Assembly (NCBI GenBank): GCA_011032825.1
Contig: JAADJZ010000026.1
Coordinates: forward strand, 372,001-436,000
Source of the DNA: Massariosphaeria phaeospora
Lineage: Eukaryota; Ascomycota; Dothideomycetes; Pleosporales
DNA length: 64,000 nt
Reading direction: 5' to 3'
A program made the translations under genes and the position numbers. This document shows, piece by piece, positions 42,368 through 55,566 of the stretch; the first letter of the stretch is position 1, and each line of letters begins with the position of its first letter. A model generated the notes under the pieces. It saw only the letters and a program-made list of their open reading frames with translations, was not told the DNA's origin and made no database searches.

Positions 42368-43763
42368 ATGGCGTCCTTTTTCTCCAGCGTGTGAGTGCTT
42401 GGCAAGCTCCCCCCCAACTGCCTCCAGTCCAACCCTAGCCTGCCTTCATGCACTGCGTGCCTACAAGCCCCTCACCCCATCGTTCTGTTGCAAGGGCCGG
42501 CTTGCAGTGTGTTTCACAATTCCATAATTCGTCTCTTGGTCACTTTTCGCCTCCCAGTCGCTGTATCTCGTCTCTCTTAAGACGGCCGTCTCGCAGCAGC
42601 CTTGCACTTTTCTAACTCCTCATATCAGACGCCAAGGCTTCGGTGGCCGCTCCAATAAGAGTAACCAGCCCGGCAAAGGCAACGGTCAAGGCACTCCATC
42701 GCCAACATACTCGCCCTCTCCCACATCTGCTCAGGCGCCCAACGTCCCGCCTATGCCACAGTCCCCCGCCCTATCTGCCTCCATGTCTTTTGAAAGCCAG
42801 GGCGGAGGACCAGAGGGCTATATGCCATCTGCGTCCCGCAGGCCACCTTTTTTCTTCCGCGATGAGTACTCCAACCTCATTGTCAAGGGCAACTTTATGA
42901 CTTTGGCTGCGAAGCCGAAGCTCGTGGATGAGGGCGAATGGCTGGCACATCAAGGTACGTTGACCCCTGCAAGCAGTAACCGAGGTGCTGAAACATGTCA
43001 TCAGTCGTCGAACAGTACCGCCTGTTGGAGCAAATGATCGACATTATCAAAATGACAGACGATAAGACGGGCAAGCCAATCTGCAATCCAGATGTCTGTC
43101 CGACCATGTCAGCCAGCGGGTAGGTCTTTGCTCGGCTCCACCTTCAAGAACCCCCCCCCCAGTAACAAGAAGTCAAGTCATACCTACACCTGGCTCGACA
43201 ACAACAAGAGACCCATCAAAATTCCCGCCATCCAATACATCAACCTTGTCCAGAAGTGGATTTTCGGCAAGATCAACGACCCCTCCATCTTCCCTACCGA
43301 CACCACCTCGCCCACCTTCTCCACCTCAACTGCAGGCTACGCCTCCTCTGGCACCTCGACCCCGATGGGCGCCCCGCAGCCACTCGGACCCACCACTCTC
43401 GACGCACCCCTCTCGCAGCTGTCCGGCCGCGACTGGATGGGCAAGTCATCCGGCTTCCCCGAGACGTTTGAAGCCGACATCAGAAGCATCTACCGGCAGA
43501 TGATGCGGTGCTACGCGCACATCTACCACGGCCACTGGCTGGACCCATTCTGGAACGTCAACGCGTACAAGGAACTCAACACGTGCTTCATCCACTTCGT
43601 CAACGTCGGCAAGCTGTACAACCTGCTGGGCGACAAGGAGATCGAGCCCATGCAGCCGCTCGTCGACGTCTGGCTGGCCAAGGGCTTGCTGCCGCCGCAG
43701 CAGATGGCATTGAAGGAAAATGCGCCGTCGGTGGGCGTCCCGCAAATTGCTACGGCTTCTTAA
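42368..43763 (+). CDS. MOB2: Mob2-type NDR/Cbk1 kinase activator
   Basis: Four exons, 42368-42390, 42629-42954, 43005-43119 and 43178-43763; 349 residues. A Pro/Ser/Gln-rich N-terminus precedes the Mob fold: FFFRDEYSNLIVKGNFMTLA, VVEQYRLLEQMI, the zinc pair in ICNPDVCPTM (C-x4-C), SGHTYTWLDNNKRP, a Ser/Thr/Pro insert (about 185-235) and the His pair region YAHIYHGHWLDPFW. LIVKGNFMTLA is characteristic of Mob2, which binds the Cbk1/Orb6 (NDR) kinase controlling polarity and cell separation, rather than Mob1. Exon 1 codes only 7.7 residues and is followed by a 238-nt intron, the longest in the window; that join rests on MASFFSSV plus phase and is the weakest. Intron 3 has a C10 run. Confidence 0.88.
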
Positions 43764-44880
43764 GTGTGTGCTGTTTTCCTTGAATGAATGGCGAGAGAGA
43801 GAGTGAACGATGGCTTGGCTGGTGATCTTGGAACTAGCTACGCTGAGGTATCCTGGGCTGGGCTGAGGGCCCGACAAGTTTGTCTTTACGTGATGCAATA
43901 TGTTAACGAGGACCATGTATGTGTGCCATGCAGCAGAAGCAGCAGCATATCTACATGTAAAACGGCCGCCGGAAATCTGCATATTTGTTGCCACCCTTTG
44001 GAAGTCCTTCGTCATGGTCATCATCATGGTATCGATACAATCCTTCTTTTCCTATTCCGCACGGTTTGGTAGGGGGGTGGGGGGGGCGTTACCTACATCG
44101 AATCGATTTTGAACTTCCGAGCTAGCTTTTTATGTATGGCCTACCCTACGAAGAAGAAGAAGAAGAACAAGTAAGCTGCATGACTGACAAAATGAAAAAT
44201 GTCAATGAAGGTGACAATGATGATAGTCGGGTAGACCTTGTTCGAAAAAGACCTCTGTGCTCGAGAGGAAAGGAACGGACGGGTGTGCAAAAATGTGAAT
44301 TACTCTGCTAGGTATTTCAGTCGTGGAATTCCTTTCGACTTCCAAGGTTTCAGGCTCACGCGAGCCCTCACCTAACCCGACTTGCGACACGCGATACTTG
44401 CATGGTATTAACTAAGCCGAGGTGACACGCACACACCATGACGTAGCAATACGGTTTTTCGTCAGCACCTGGGCACCCACACGACCATGAGACGAGACGA
44501 GACGGCCGTCCTAAAAAGATGCAGACGGCGAGTATCCGCGCTTTCCATAGTAAGAAGAGGCTCAAATTGGATAGTAGGTAGCACCTTAGCAGTAGTAGTA
44601 AAGCAACCAGAGAGACTGTTTCCGATCCGATTGAACCACCAACGTTCGTTCCGTGAGAGCGACCATAGCAGTTCACAAACTCCAATGGTAGAAAAGGAAA
44701 TGAGTCCGCTCCACCATCCCATCTGAAAGACACACCCCGCACACACGCACGCACGCAAGCACACACCACAGTTGTAGAGGAGTCCATATTCGGGGGAAAG
44801 CGGGGTTGGGATCGGTAGAGGGCTGGCGTCTGGGCGCAGGCAGACGTTGGCAGGCGCCGTCACAGGCACGTGAGAGGCCC
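43764..44880. other. Convergent intergenic region, MOB2 / ARF1 (1.1 kb)
   Basis: 3' regions of both genes. Contains a GAA-type tract near 44150 and a CA/CGCA-rich tract near 44735-44765. ORFs in it lack domains. Confidence 0.5.
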
Positions 44881-47144
<2,264 letters not shown>

Positions 47145-48122
47145 TTATAGCATGAGAGCAAGCGCAGCACCGAACAGCACACCCGCACCGCTCACAAGCC
47201 GTGCCGCGGCGCCCGTAGGTTCTGCGGGTGCAGTGGTCGGAGAGATTGGAGGGCCGGAGCCGGTAGCAGTTGAGGTAGGTGTGGCGCTGAGGGTGCTGTT
47301 GTTGTGGTGGCTGCCTCCAGTGCCAGTTGGCATGGCGACGCCGGATGAGGTGCCGTTGGATCCGGGTGAGACCATCTTGAAATTGCCGCACGAGATACGG
47401 GTCTTGTTGGACAGATGGACGACCACGGATAGGTTGCCGAAGTAGGCAGGGTTGCCAGGGTTGGTGCTCGAGAAGAGATCGAGGTAGCTGTCCATGTGTG
47501 AGTGAAGTTCCAAGTGCAAGGGCTTGAGTAAAACTTACGAATTTGAGTACGAAGATTCCGTAGCATTGCCGTATTTGCCGCTCAGGTCACCAGTCTGGCA
47601 AGACTCCTTCTTGGTGGCATCGCAGATGGGAACCTCGCCACGCTTGTATGGATCGAGATGGGCGCCAGTGCCGGTGCAGTTGCCGTCAGCGGGGACAGGC
47701 TTCTCATGAATGTGGTACACTGGAGCAGAGTTAGCAATGTGTATTCACTAACGGCAGGATATTTTCGTGACAGCAGGGATATAGCGAGTGGAGCGAGTGG
47801 AACGGCGACCTCAAGATATGGAGGCCACTGTGACGCTCTGGTGTCGCTGCCTAGCTGGAAATGAAGTAGACTTACTGAAAGGTCCGCCCTCGGCAGGCAG
47901 TCCTGAGATAGAGACCTCGAACTTCACTCCCTTGCCATCAGGCGCAGACACGGCCTTGATGTTGCCATCGACTTTCCAGTTGCCCTTGTTAGGAAGCGTG
48001 ACCTCGTAGGAAGCACCGACGGGGCTGTCCGTAACGGCGGGAGCGAAGGTAACGACAGACGAAGACTGAGCGTTGGCAGCCGTGGCCGCAGCCAGGACGG
48101 AGAAGAGCAATTGGACGCGCAT
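47145..48122 (-). CDS. GPI-anchored copper-only superoxide dismutase-like surface protein
   Basis: Three exons on the minus strand, 48122-47876, 47719-47539 and 47487-47145; 256 residues. Signal peptide MRVQLLFSVLAAATAANAQ (1-19). A SOD-like beta-barrel follows: copper-ligand pattern YHIHEKPV (His85, His87), TGTGAHLDPY (His103) and VVVHL (His167), with cysteines in DGNCTG and RISCGNF. The zinc-loop residues of cytosolic Cu/Zn SOD are not evident, as in the Sod5-type copper-only enzymes of fungal cell walls. Residues ~183-235 are Ser/Thr/Gly-rich with N-glycosylation sites (NGTS, NNST), and the end (RLVSGAGVLFGAALALML) is a GPI-attachment signal. Expected role: detoxifying extracellular superoxide. 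Intron 1 is 156 nt. Confidence 0.85.
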
Positions 48123-50043
48123 CTTGGACTTGTGGTGGATAAAGAATGGGCTGGTGATAACGGTTCAGCGAGTGGTATGGGGGAGAAACGAGGGGTGTCT
48201 GTGTGTGTAAAGCGAAGGTGGGTGAGGAGGATTGGATTTAGGGGCGGCGTCGTGTGACAAAAGACAAAGAAGTGGTGGACCGTGGTGGTAGAGGGAAGGC
48301 ACGACTGAGGGAAGGCAATACCTCTTGTAGGGTAGGCGGGTCTGGTCGGGGTTGCAAACAGCCTCGCGCTAGCGTGCAAATTAATCGGTGAATGCAACAG
48401 CAGTATCTGTAACTCGGAAAAGCTTTGGTGCAAACGGCGAATGTTGGGAGGAGCGTCTAGGCGAATATTCCACGTCCGCAGGCGGCGGGTAATAAGATAT
48501 ATGAGCACGAGAGGTTGGTTCACGTCGCACAGCTGCACAGAGCACCTGCCAGCCAGTCTGCCGTGCCAGGCAGAACAGCCCTGCGCCACGATGTTGATGG
48601 TTTCATTCCATAGGTGCTGATCTCTAGCACGCACTTTGGGGCGATTGGCCCGCTGCGTGATGGCATAGTGATTGCTGGCTGTGGTGGGCTTGGAGGCCTC
48701 CGCATGAGGGACAGGGTCGCCGGGAAGGGAATCTAGGGGATGGTGTTTAGCGCGCTCGGGCGAATCGGGAATTCAAGCTTTGCGCACGGGCCCTGGCGTT
48801 TTGAAACAGCGAAACAGCCCGGCCGCGGGCCAATCAGCGTCTGAGTCAGCGCAGGGACGCACCGGGGGCACTGGGCAGGCACCAGAGACCGACCACATGG
48901 CCGCAACCAACGGCTTGACCTGCGCACCCACCGCACCGAACGAGTTGCACCTGCGCAGTGCGCACCACCACCCCCCAGGCCCGCTGTTGCATGCACAGCG
49001 CGGGCTCGAGTTGCAGACGGGCGCGTTTGCCCTTGCGCAGCACGTCAGCATGCAAACGTGCAAACGCTGTCCCCTCAGCGCGCGCCGTTATGCGCCAGAT
49101 CAACCTTCGACTACGCCGCGCTAGCGGGCAACCGCTCGCTTTTTTGCCAATCTTACCCCAGGCGGAGGCTGAGCTCAGAACTGAAAGCTGAGGAGCTGGC
49201 TGGAGCTCCAACATGCGCCATCGCTGGCGGCGTCGGGAGATGGCTCCTCTCCGTAGCGCGGGTTGGGTGGTCCCAGCGACGCAAATAGCCACTGCACAAA
49301 CGACTGCCGGATCTAGCAATTACGTGGCAATGGTCAAACGTGTTTCTCACGACGATAGACTTTGTCTGGCTTCATCTTTCAAGAGGCGGCGAAACAGTGG
49401 CCGCGCGGTGTCTGCGGCGAGCACCTAGGTATGCTGAGCTCGCAAACACGGGCGAGGGGGACAGCATCCCGCATGGACGTGACGCAAGTCTAATATCGAG
49501 CCCGATGTTCTCTGTGGGTGCCCGCTCTGTATTACTATAGAGTAGATTGACCCAGATGCACATTGTCAGATTGCCTGGGGGTCACTGGAGATAACAGCAA
49601 ACAAGGGGTCCATGGGAAAACATTCACTCACGCGTGGGAACAACCATCGAGGAAACAAATTAAAATGGAATAACGATCGAGGAAACGAATTAAAACCAGT
49701 GAGAGTGATCGGCGGGAAGCATGCGGCACGGGGTAAGATTATCATTTAGTTGGTGTTGTCACCCACGCCGAAGAAAGTATCCGTCCGTCGTTCAAGTTGG
49801 AAACGGGAGTTTCGGTGGTAGGAAATTACCGCGGAGACAGCAGCTACAAACTTCCCGTCTCCCAGGTTGAACAAACGGTTGCGTGCAACGTCGGCAAGGA
49901 CGGCAATGCCACATGTCCCATACGCAGTTTGCCGGAACACAATACGTGGCCATACCGCGTACACATACGCAGCTGTGCTCAGGCTCAGGTCGTCTATCTA
50001 TTACTAGCAGACAATCTTGCTAAGCAATCCCTAACCTGCGCCG
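48123..50043. other. Intergenic, 1.9 kb
   Basis: Between the SOD-like promoter and the 3' end of the RtcB-like gene. 48700-49300 is GC-rich and gives overlapping ORFs up to 157 codons on both strands, Arg/Ala-rich with no domain. No RNA gene or repeat recognised. Confidence 0.45.
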
Positions 50044-51738
50044 TTAACGCGCCTCATTCCTGACCTTGTAGCTCACGCGAGTCTGACACCAGCCCACTAC
50101 CTCAGCCACGCCTTCGCGCACCAGATCATCACTAACGGCGTACACGTCTTTGTAAGCATCTGGCGCCTCTTCGAAGACGAGGTCCTTTTCGTCGCAGATA
50201 ACCCACGTCCCCGTGCCCGAGCCTGGCTCTAGGAGGTTCTGGTTCCTGTACTTTTGACTCAAAGAGGAGAGAGCCTTTGCTCGAGACATGCTTCTGCCTG
50301 CGCCGTGCGCGAGCGACAGAGCGTTTTTGAGACCCCAAGAGCTGGCTACAGTGAACTGTGGCTTGAGGATGATGGTCGGCGTTGCTCGTGAGCCTGGGAG
50401 TGGGAGGAGGGCGAGTGGCAGGTTGGTACCAGGGTCGTATGTGGGAGCAGCACCTTTGCGGTGGATGTATACGTGCTCTACGACTGCAGTCTCACCGGGT
50501 TCTAGAGCTACGTTACTCAAACCGACCTCCAATGCTGGCATGGAAGCTGCAGATGGAGGCGGCGGGGCAGGGGGCCACTTTACCCGTTGAACGTTATTGT
50601 GCAAGATATCAACCACTTGTCGTTCAGCGATCTTGGACTTCGCATACGAGATGGCGTCGGCATCGCAAAAGCCCGTCTGTGGCGTGTTTCGTCCTAGTTC
50701 CCATGCCTCTTCACCTGGTTCGAGGCATGACAAGAAGCGGACCGCGATGAGATTCCGGTTGGCCTTCGCCCACCGACATGCCTTATCGTGCTCCTCCATG
50801 TATTCCTGCATCTGCTGGCTGCCCTCCTCAAGGCTGATGTGCGACCCTGAAGTATATTTCTTGAGGATGCTACCATAACCGCGGGAGCCAGAGTGAACGA
50901 GCAGGATAACTTCGTCCTGTTTGAGTTCGACTTCACTGCCGGGTGGTATGGACGACGATTCTACGACTTGAATCTCCGCAAAATGATTCCCAGCGCCGAT
51001 TGTGCCCAGGGCACTGTCCCATTGTTCACCTGCTGAACAACTGCCTGCGCGATCCAGCAGCCATTGCTCTCGATCGGCCTGTTTGCGCCAAGACCCCTCC
51101 AGACCACGGAGTTTCTCTGCGATTTTCTTCCCTTTGTCACCATCTACCTGGCTCCTCGAAAGTTTGGTGTGGTACCATGCCATACCACATCCAATATCGC
51201 TGCCGATCAATGGTGGGTGCACCCATTTCCGCGAGACGAAGACTGCGCCGATTGGAAACTTGGTTCCTGGGTGTAGATCTGGCTGCCCGACGGCGTGAAT
51301 AATGCCTGGTAGTGTGTGTGCAGTTGTTTCGACCTGCGTCACCGAGAGTTCGTCGACGGGAGCTTTTTGCGCGAGGATGTAGACAGGACATTCGGCATTA
51401 GAGTCTACTAGAGATCTTCGTAAGCCGGAGGATGCCCAGTTAGTGCAGTACTTACCATGTTGCTTCCCCTCCTTCCTCACCCCAACGAACTCCTCTCCTG
51501 CGGACACCAACAGTGTAATGTCATCGCAGACATGTCGCGCCCAATCCTCCTCGCTCAAAAGCTCCTGGCCAGATCCGCCGACAAATATCCGCGTCGGTTT
51601 CTTGAGTCGTAGCTTTGTCTTGGCAGTCTTGAAAACGACCTCCTGTATCGATGAAAGCGATGTGGACGCTGGGATGAGCAGCGGGGCTTTCTGTGATTGT
51701 TTGGCGTTGAGAGCCACTGTGACGCGAGTGGCGGGCAT
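50044..51738 (-). CDS. RtcB-family RNA ligase-like protein with N-terminal beta-grasp-like domain
   Basis: Two exons on the minus strand, 51738-51456 and 51407-50044; 548 residues. The 48-nt intron (GTAAGT, CACTAAC, CTCTAG) is a multiple of three and stop-free, so the frame reads through it. Residues 1-92 (RVTVALNA.., KPTRIFVGGSGQELLSEEDW, DDITLLVSAGEEFVG) look like a ubiquitin/doublecortin-like beta-grasp. The rest is RtcB: PDLHPGTKFPIGA, GSDIGCGM (Asp165, Cys168), IGAGNHFAE (Asn235, His236), VHSGSRGYG (His266), ILHNNV (His364) and AHGAGRSMSR (His462, guanylylation). All metal and GMP residues are kept. DLHPG and IGSDIGCGMA resemble the bacterial RtcB2/release-factor-H-coupled branch more than tRNA-splicing RtcB. 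Fungi splice tRNA with Trl1, so the role here is open (RNA repair is an inference). The first ATG is at 51738. Confidence 0.85.
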   Translation of the reverse strand: MPATRVTVALNAKQSQKAPLLIPASTSLSSIQEVVFKTAKTKLRLKKPTRIFVGGSGQELLSEEDWARHVCDDITLLVSAGEEFVGVRKEGKQHGKYCTNWASSGLRRSLVDSNAECPVYILAQKAPVDELSVTQVETTAHTLPGIIHAVGQPDLHPGTKFPIGAVFVSRKWVHPPLIGSDIGCGMAWYHTKLSRSQVDGDKGKKIAEKLRGLEGSWRKQADREQWLLDRAGSCSAGEQWDSALGTIGAGNHFAEIQVVESSSIPPGSEVELKQDEVILLVHSGSRGYGSILKKYTSGSHISLEEGSQQMQEYMEEHDKACRWAKANRNLIAVRFLSCLEPGEEAWELGRNTPQTGFCDADAISYAKSKIAERQVVDILHNNVQRVKWPPAPPPPSAASMPALEVGLSNVALEPGETAVVEHVYIHRKGAAPTYDPGTNLPLALLPLPGSRATPTIILKPQFTVASSWGLKNALSLAHGAGRSMSRAKALSSLSQKYRNQNLLEPGSGTGTWVICDEKDLVFEEAPDAYKDVYAVSDDLVREGVAEVVGWCQTRVSYKVRNEAR

Positions 51739-52685
51739 CTTGCAGCGACAGGCGCTAACCCGAAGCGAATCAACAGGGTGTTCAGGTACACGAGTAGGCA
51801 GTTGCACGACACTGCTCGAAGTTGAAGACTGGACCCGACGTTGTTGGTAAGTTGTCGATTCGAAGAAGATAAGGAAAGCTCGAATTCAAATAGGCAACCG
51901 CGGTGAAAACTTGCCACTGCCTGATTGCTCACTCACTTCGACTCATTCGAGCACTAAGCCATTGTGTTAGTACAACGACACTGAATCTACTCTATAGTTT
52001 GCTCTGGGACCTCGACCATGCAGCGCTTTGTGCCAGCGTTGCATTGTACGAGCTCCAAGAAGATGCGGTGTTGGTGCCCTTACCTAGGTACGGAAACGGT
52101 ATCTCTGGAACTAATAGAACAAATCCGCACGCCTCCAGGACAGTATGCGGACGCTGCAACATAACGCTACAATTCTACAATTCTATACGGACTTGATAAC
52201 CATAGGTAGGTCATTCCGATCCGAAGGCGCGGGCGGCCTCCAGCTGCGTCCACACATGCATACACACAGCTTTCTTTCCCAAATAATGCTGAACTCTCAC
52301 AGATCCATAGTACGTAATAAAGGGTCTCATGTTAGAAGTACAGCTGTGTCGGGAACTGGAAGCTAATACTATGTTTTATGGAGGGTGGTCTGGATTGAAT
52401 AGGCGGTGTTCTTGATCTCATCTCATCTCGTCTCGGAACACTGAAAAGTTGTCCTCGAAAGGAGTCATGCGCACATGCAGGTAGGACAGCATGGTAAGTA
52501 TAAGACAATGTTTTGCGGGGTTCGGCCTGTTTTCCTACCTAGCATTAGTATTCAAGCGCCACGGTTCTTGTGTGCTGCATTGTATCGATCGGAGGCCCTG
52601 CTATGTGCGTTAGGAGTTCTACGAGTCTACGACCGAGTGTATATAGGTGTTATTTACTTTGAGGGTTCGTAAACTGTCTAGTTAT
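51739..52685. other. Intergenic, RtcB-like promoter and 3' side of membrane gene
   Basis: 947 bp; nothing coding supported, no repeat beyond a CTCAT/CTCGT stretch near 52420. Confidence 0.45.
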
Positions 52686-53683
52686 TTAGTCCATTTCCAT
52701 TCGGGGCATGTGGTGCCAGGCCTCTGCATGATGCTCCCCGCGAGGGCGCGAAAAGGAAGTATTGTTACTGCTATTTCGAGTGTCTTGCCATGATATGTAG
52801 AGCATATGCACGACGGTTCCTATGCTGATGACGAGAGGAATCGTTTGTCCAACTGAGTCGATGCTGTTGACGTTTGGGATCGCGTTCCAGTGGATGCAGA
52901 GCTCCGTCGCTGTGACGATGATGCATGCGACGAGGACTTTGAACACGGTGTCGATGGTCCGGTAGTACAGGACAAGTGTGTGAGAGTATTGCGTACTGCG
53001 AGGAGAAGTTAGAAGGTGATGGGTGTGTGGCTTGGGGGCGTCTTCAAGAAGCGCACTTACCTTTCCACTTCAAGGTCCGTACTCTTCGAGTTCCCCTTCC
53101 TACACAAACGCAAGAAAGGACGAACGAAGCAGGTGCCCACTACTAACAGAAGAACCACGGAGGAGTACACTAAGTTTAGGATCTTGAAATCTTTCGAGTG
53201 GAGTACGATTTTAGTGAATAGAAAGCCGTATTGCACGCACGATTTCTCCTTCAGAGCGTCTACCCGAGTGGCCCAGAACCAGATCTGGAAGCTGAGAACT
53301 GCCACCAGTAGGACGCCATATGAGTAATTGTATGCATTGCTCGTGGGTCCCGCTTTGGGAAACCTGCTGGGGTCTTTCCTCGGGTCGCCTTTTGTGACCA
53401 GCCGCCAGATGAAAATGGGGAGAAGGTACAAGCCCGAGCCGAAAGTAAACAGGAGCGTGATGTATATCTCCACCACCTCAAGATTACCGGGTTCGGGCAC
53501 CTGCGTGAGTAGTGCGAGGAAGGTTGACGCAACGAACAATGTTCTGGTAAGGCGCAACGTCGGAACTTCGCGAGGACATATCCAGGCTGCTAGTAGGCCA
53601 CCGCTCCATTGGAGGTAGTATCCGATTCTGATGCCGAGCCCGTACATGTCGGGATTGCCGGGAAATCTACATGTTTCAACCAT
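52686..53683 (-). CDS. Fungal multi-pass membrane protein of unknown function
   Basis: Two exons on the minus strand, 53683-53061 and 52995-52686, intron 65 nt; 310 residues. After CRFPGNPDMYGLGIRIG come about seven hydrophobic segments: IGYYLQWSGGLLAAWI, LTRTLFVASTFLALLTQV, VVEIYITLLFTFGSGLYLLP, YSYGVLLVAVLSFQIWFW, NLVYSSVVLLLVVGTCFV, VFKVLVACIIVTATELCI and TIPLVISIGTVVHMLYI. The PDMYGLGIRIGYYLQW opening recurs in many ascomycete proteins of unknown role, often in variable gene regions. The frame is open to 54049 upstream, with ATGs at 53830 and 54049, but the first residues conserved in the family follow the ATG at 53683. No enzymatic motif seen. Confidence 0.78.
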
Positions 53684-54442
53684 AGTTTGGGGGGAGATGT
53701 GGCATAGAGTGTCGTTGAATGGTTCGTGGAACTTCTCGATGGATATGGAGATGCATCGTGGTATTTGGCGGGGGTTGGGGTGGTGGCTGACACTGCCACA
53801 ACGCCACGCTAAAAGTCGAGAGAGAGACATTTCGGCCTTGCGGGCTATAACATTTAGGTCGGTACGGAATACCAGCCCTAAGATGCTGTTGTTTGGTGGC
53901 TTGGGTAGGACTCTACCAAAGATTCGACATAAGAAAGACTGACCAAGGAAAACGCATCTTGATTTGGCCGTATAAAAAGTTGGAAGAGAAGAAAATATTC
54001 CAAAATACCTAATTGACAAAAACGTGCGTTCGATACAAACGCCTTCCATCCGACCTCAGCCTGCTCAGTCTAGTCATTACTGACTTGACGTTGTATCTGA
54101 GACGATCTGCCAACCAGTCTACCTACCTTACAGCTTCCTTTTGAACAGAAACATAATTGGGAAACCCCAATGTCCAAGGTTTGTTTCAGAGCTTCAAAAA
54201 GCACCGCCTGAATCGAGTTACATCCGAGCCAGCGCTCTTCCCAAAGCGGGGGAGCTCGGCTGAACCGGGACCAAGAAAACGGGAATGACGTATTCTTTTG
54301 CGTCAGGTACACCCAAAAGCCGCACCACGCACCTTCAGCCTCCACACTTCCATTCCTCTCACATCACTCTACACAACCCAAACAACCTACCAACCTCCAG
54401 TTTCCAACTCTTCAAAGTCAATTGACTACTTTTCCTTCAACC
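53684..54442. promoter_or_regulatory. Divergent intergenic region between two membrane-protein genes
   Basis: 759 bp with both promoters. A CAACC/AACCTAC-rich leader precedes the right gene. No specific site identified. Confidence 0.4.
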
Positions 54443-55211
54443 ATGGATGTGAGCGCGCCTACTATTGAGGATGTAGAGGGCCGGCCGGAAGCTGACGGTG
54501 TTTGCTACCTAGGTCTACTACTTCTACAGCTACGGAACCGCTGCATGGCTCAGTACGTCGCCGTGCCCGATATTCTCCTAAAGACCCAGCTAACCAGCAT
54601 CTGCCAGCTCTGCAAGCCGCGCCGCTCATTGCGTCGCCGACCATGATCGTGACGCTACTCTCGCCGGAGGTCCGCGAAGCAACCCGTAAGCAGCACGCGA
54701 CCTCGCCTTGTCGCACAACCCCTCAAACTAACCCATCCGCAGCTCTTGAGGTCTACTTCTCGCGATGCCTGGGTTTGTCTCTCATCACGGTGGGCATTCT
54801 GAATGTGCTGCTCACGGGCTCGGTGCCGTTGTCTAGCCGTCTGGGTACGTTCTCCCCCACCTCCACACAGCTTTGGCACCCATGGCCAACTAACGACACC
54901 CCAATTCAGGCGCGACAACCTCCGACGACGACCCCAAAGCCCCCTACGCTCTCCCCACCCTAACAGTAACCTCCCTCTTCCACGCCGCCTACGCCTTCTA
55001 CGCCTACGGCCTGTGGACCCAGACCGGCATCTTCTCTTTCAGCTTCGCAGTCGCAGGCAGTGGGATCCTGTGCACGATCGCGCTGTGGTGCATCTTGTTC
55101 GCTAGCAGTAATGGACGCATCAGCCGGAAGACCGGTGCAGATAAGCGGACATCCGGATTCCCGTTCAAGAACAACGAGGCGGATAAGCGCAAGGCTGGAA
55201 AGAAGCACTAA
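54443..55211 (+). CDS. Small four-helix membrane protein of unknown function
   Basis: Five exons, 54443-54448, 54513-54552, 54608-54685, 54743-54844 and 54910-55211; 175 residues. Exon 1 codes only Met-Asp. Spliced product: MDVYYFYSYGTAAWLTLQ, a helix at PLIASPTMIVTLL, CLGLSLITVGILNVLLTG, TLTVTSLFHAAYAFYAYGLW, FAVAGSGILCTIALWCILFA, and a basic tail (KRTSGFPFKNNEADKRKAG). Each exon is too short to show up as an ORF. Joins at exons 3-5 are well supported by phase and continuous helices. The exon 2/3 acceptor (CCAG at 54604-54607) was preferred over a nearer CAG because it alone keeps the frame. Resembles conserved fungal hypothetical membrane proteins; no function known. Confidence 0.72.
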
Positions 55212-55566
55212 GCGATGCGTCCCTGGACATGCGCCTAGAAAATCGCGCATGAACAGTGGATCATCGCGCAAGCTCTGAGGCAACTGTAGGCAAGACAAAG
55301 CAAGTAAAGGCATTACTAGGAGTTCAATCTTTGAACCTCGGGAGATAGCGACACTAGCTTTGAAGTTTTTAGGTGTTTCGCAAATGGTATTCTGTGCAAG
55401 CACCGAATGGCTGGTATTGGAAGCTAGTTGATGAAATATAAATGGAATGGGTAGTCGGATCAAGACACTTCCTAATAGATTTTGACACATAAGTGAATCC
55501 TTTGTGGTATGTCAACGTCGAACGGCCACACCTGAGTGTCGGCTCCAGAGCAAACACTCGTGCCGC
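55212..55566. other. Convergent intergenic region
   Basis: 355 bp between 3' ends of the small membrane protein and the C2H2 gene. Nothing seen. Confidence 0.5.

Noticed and set aside
48846..49319. 157-codon minus-strand ORF
   Set aside because: GC-rich spacer with competing ORFs on both strands; no family match or start context.
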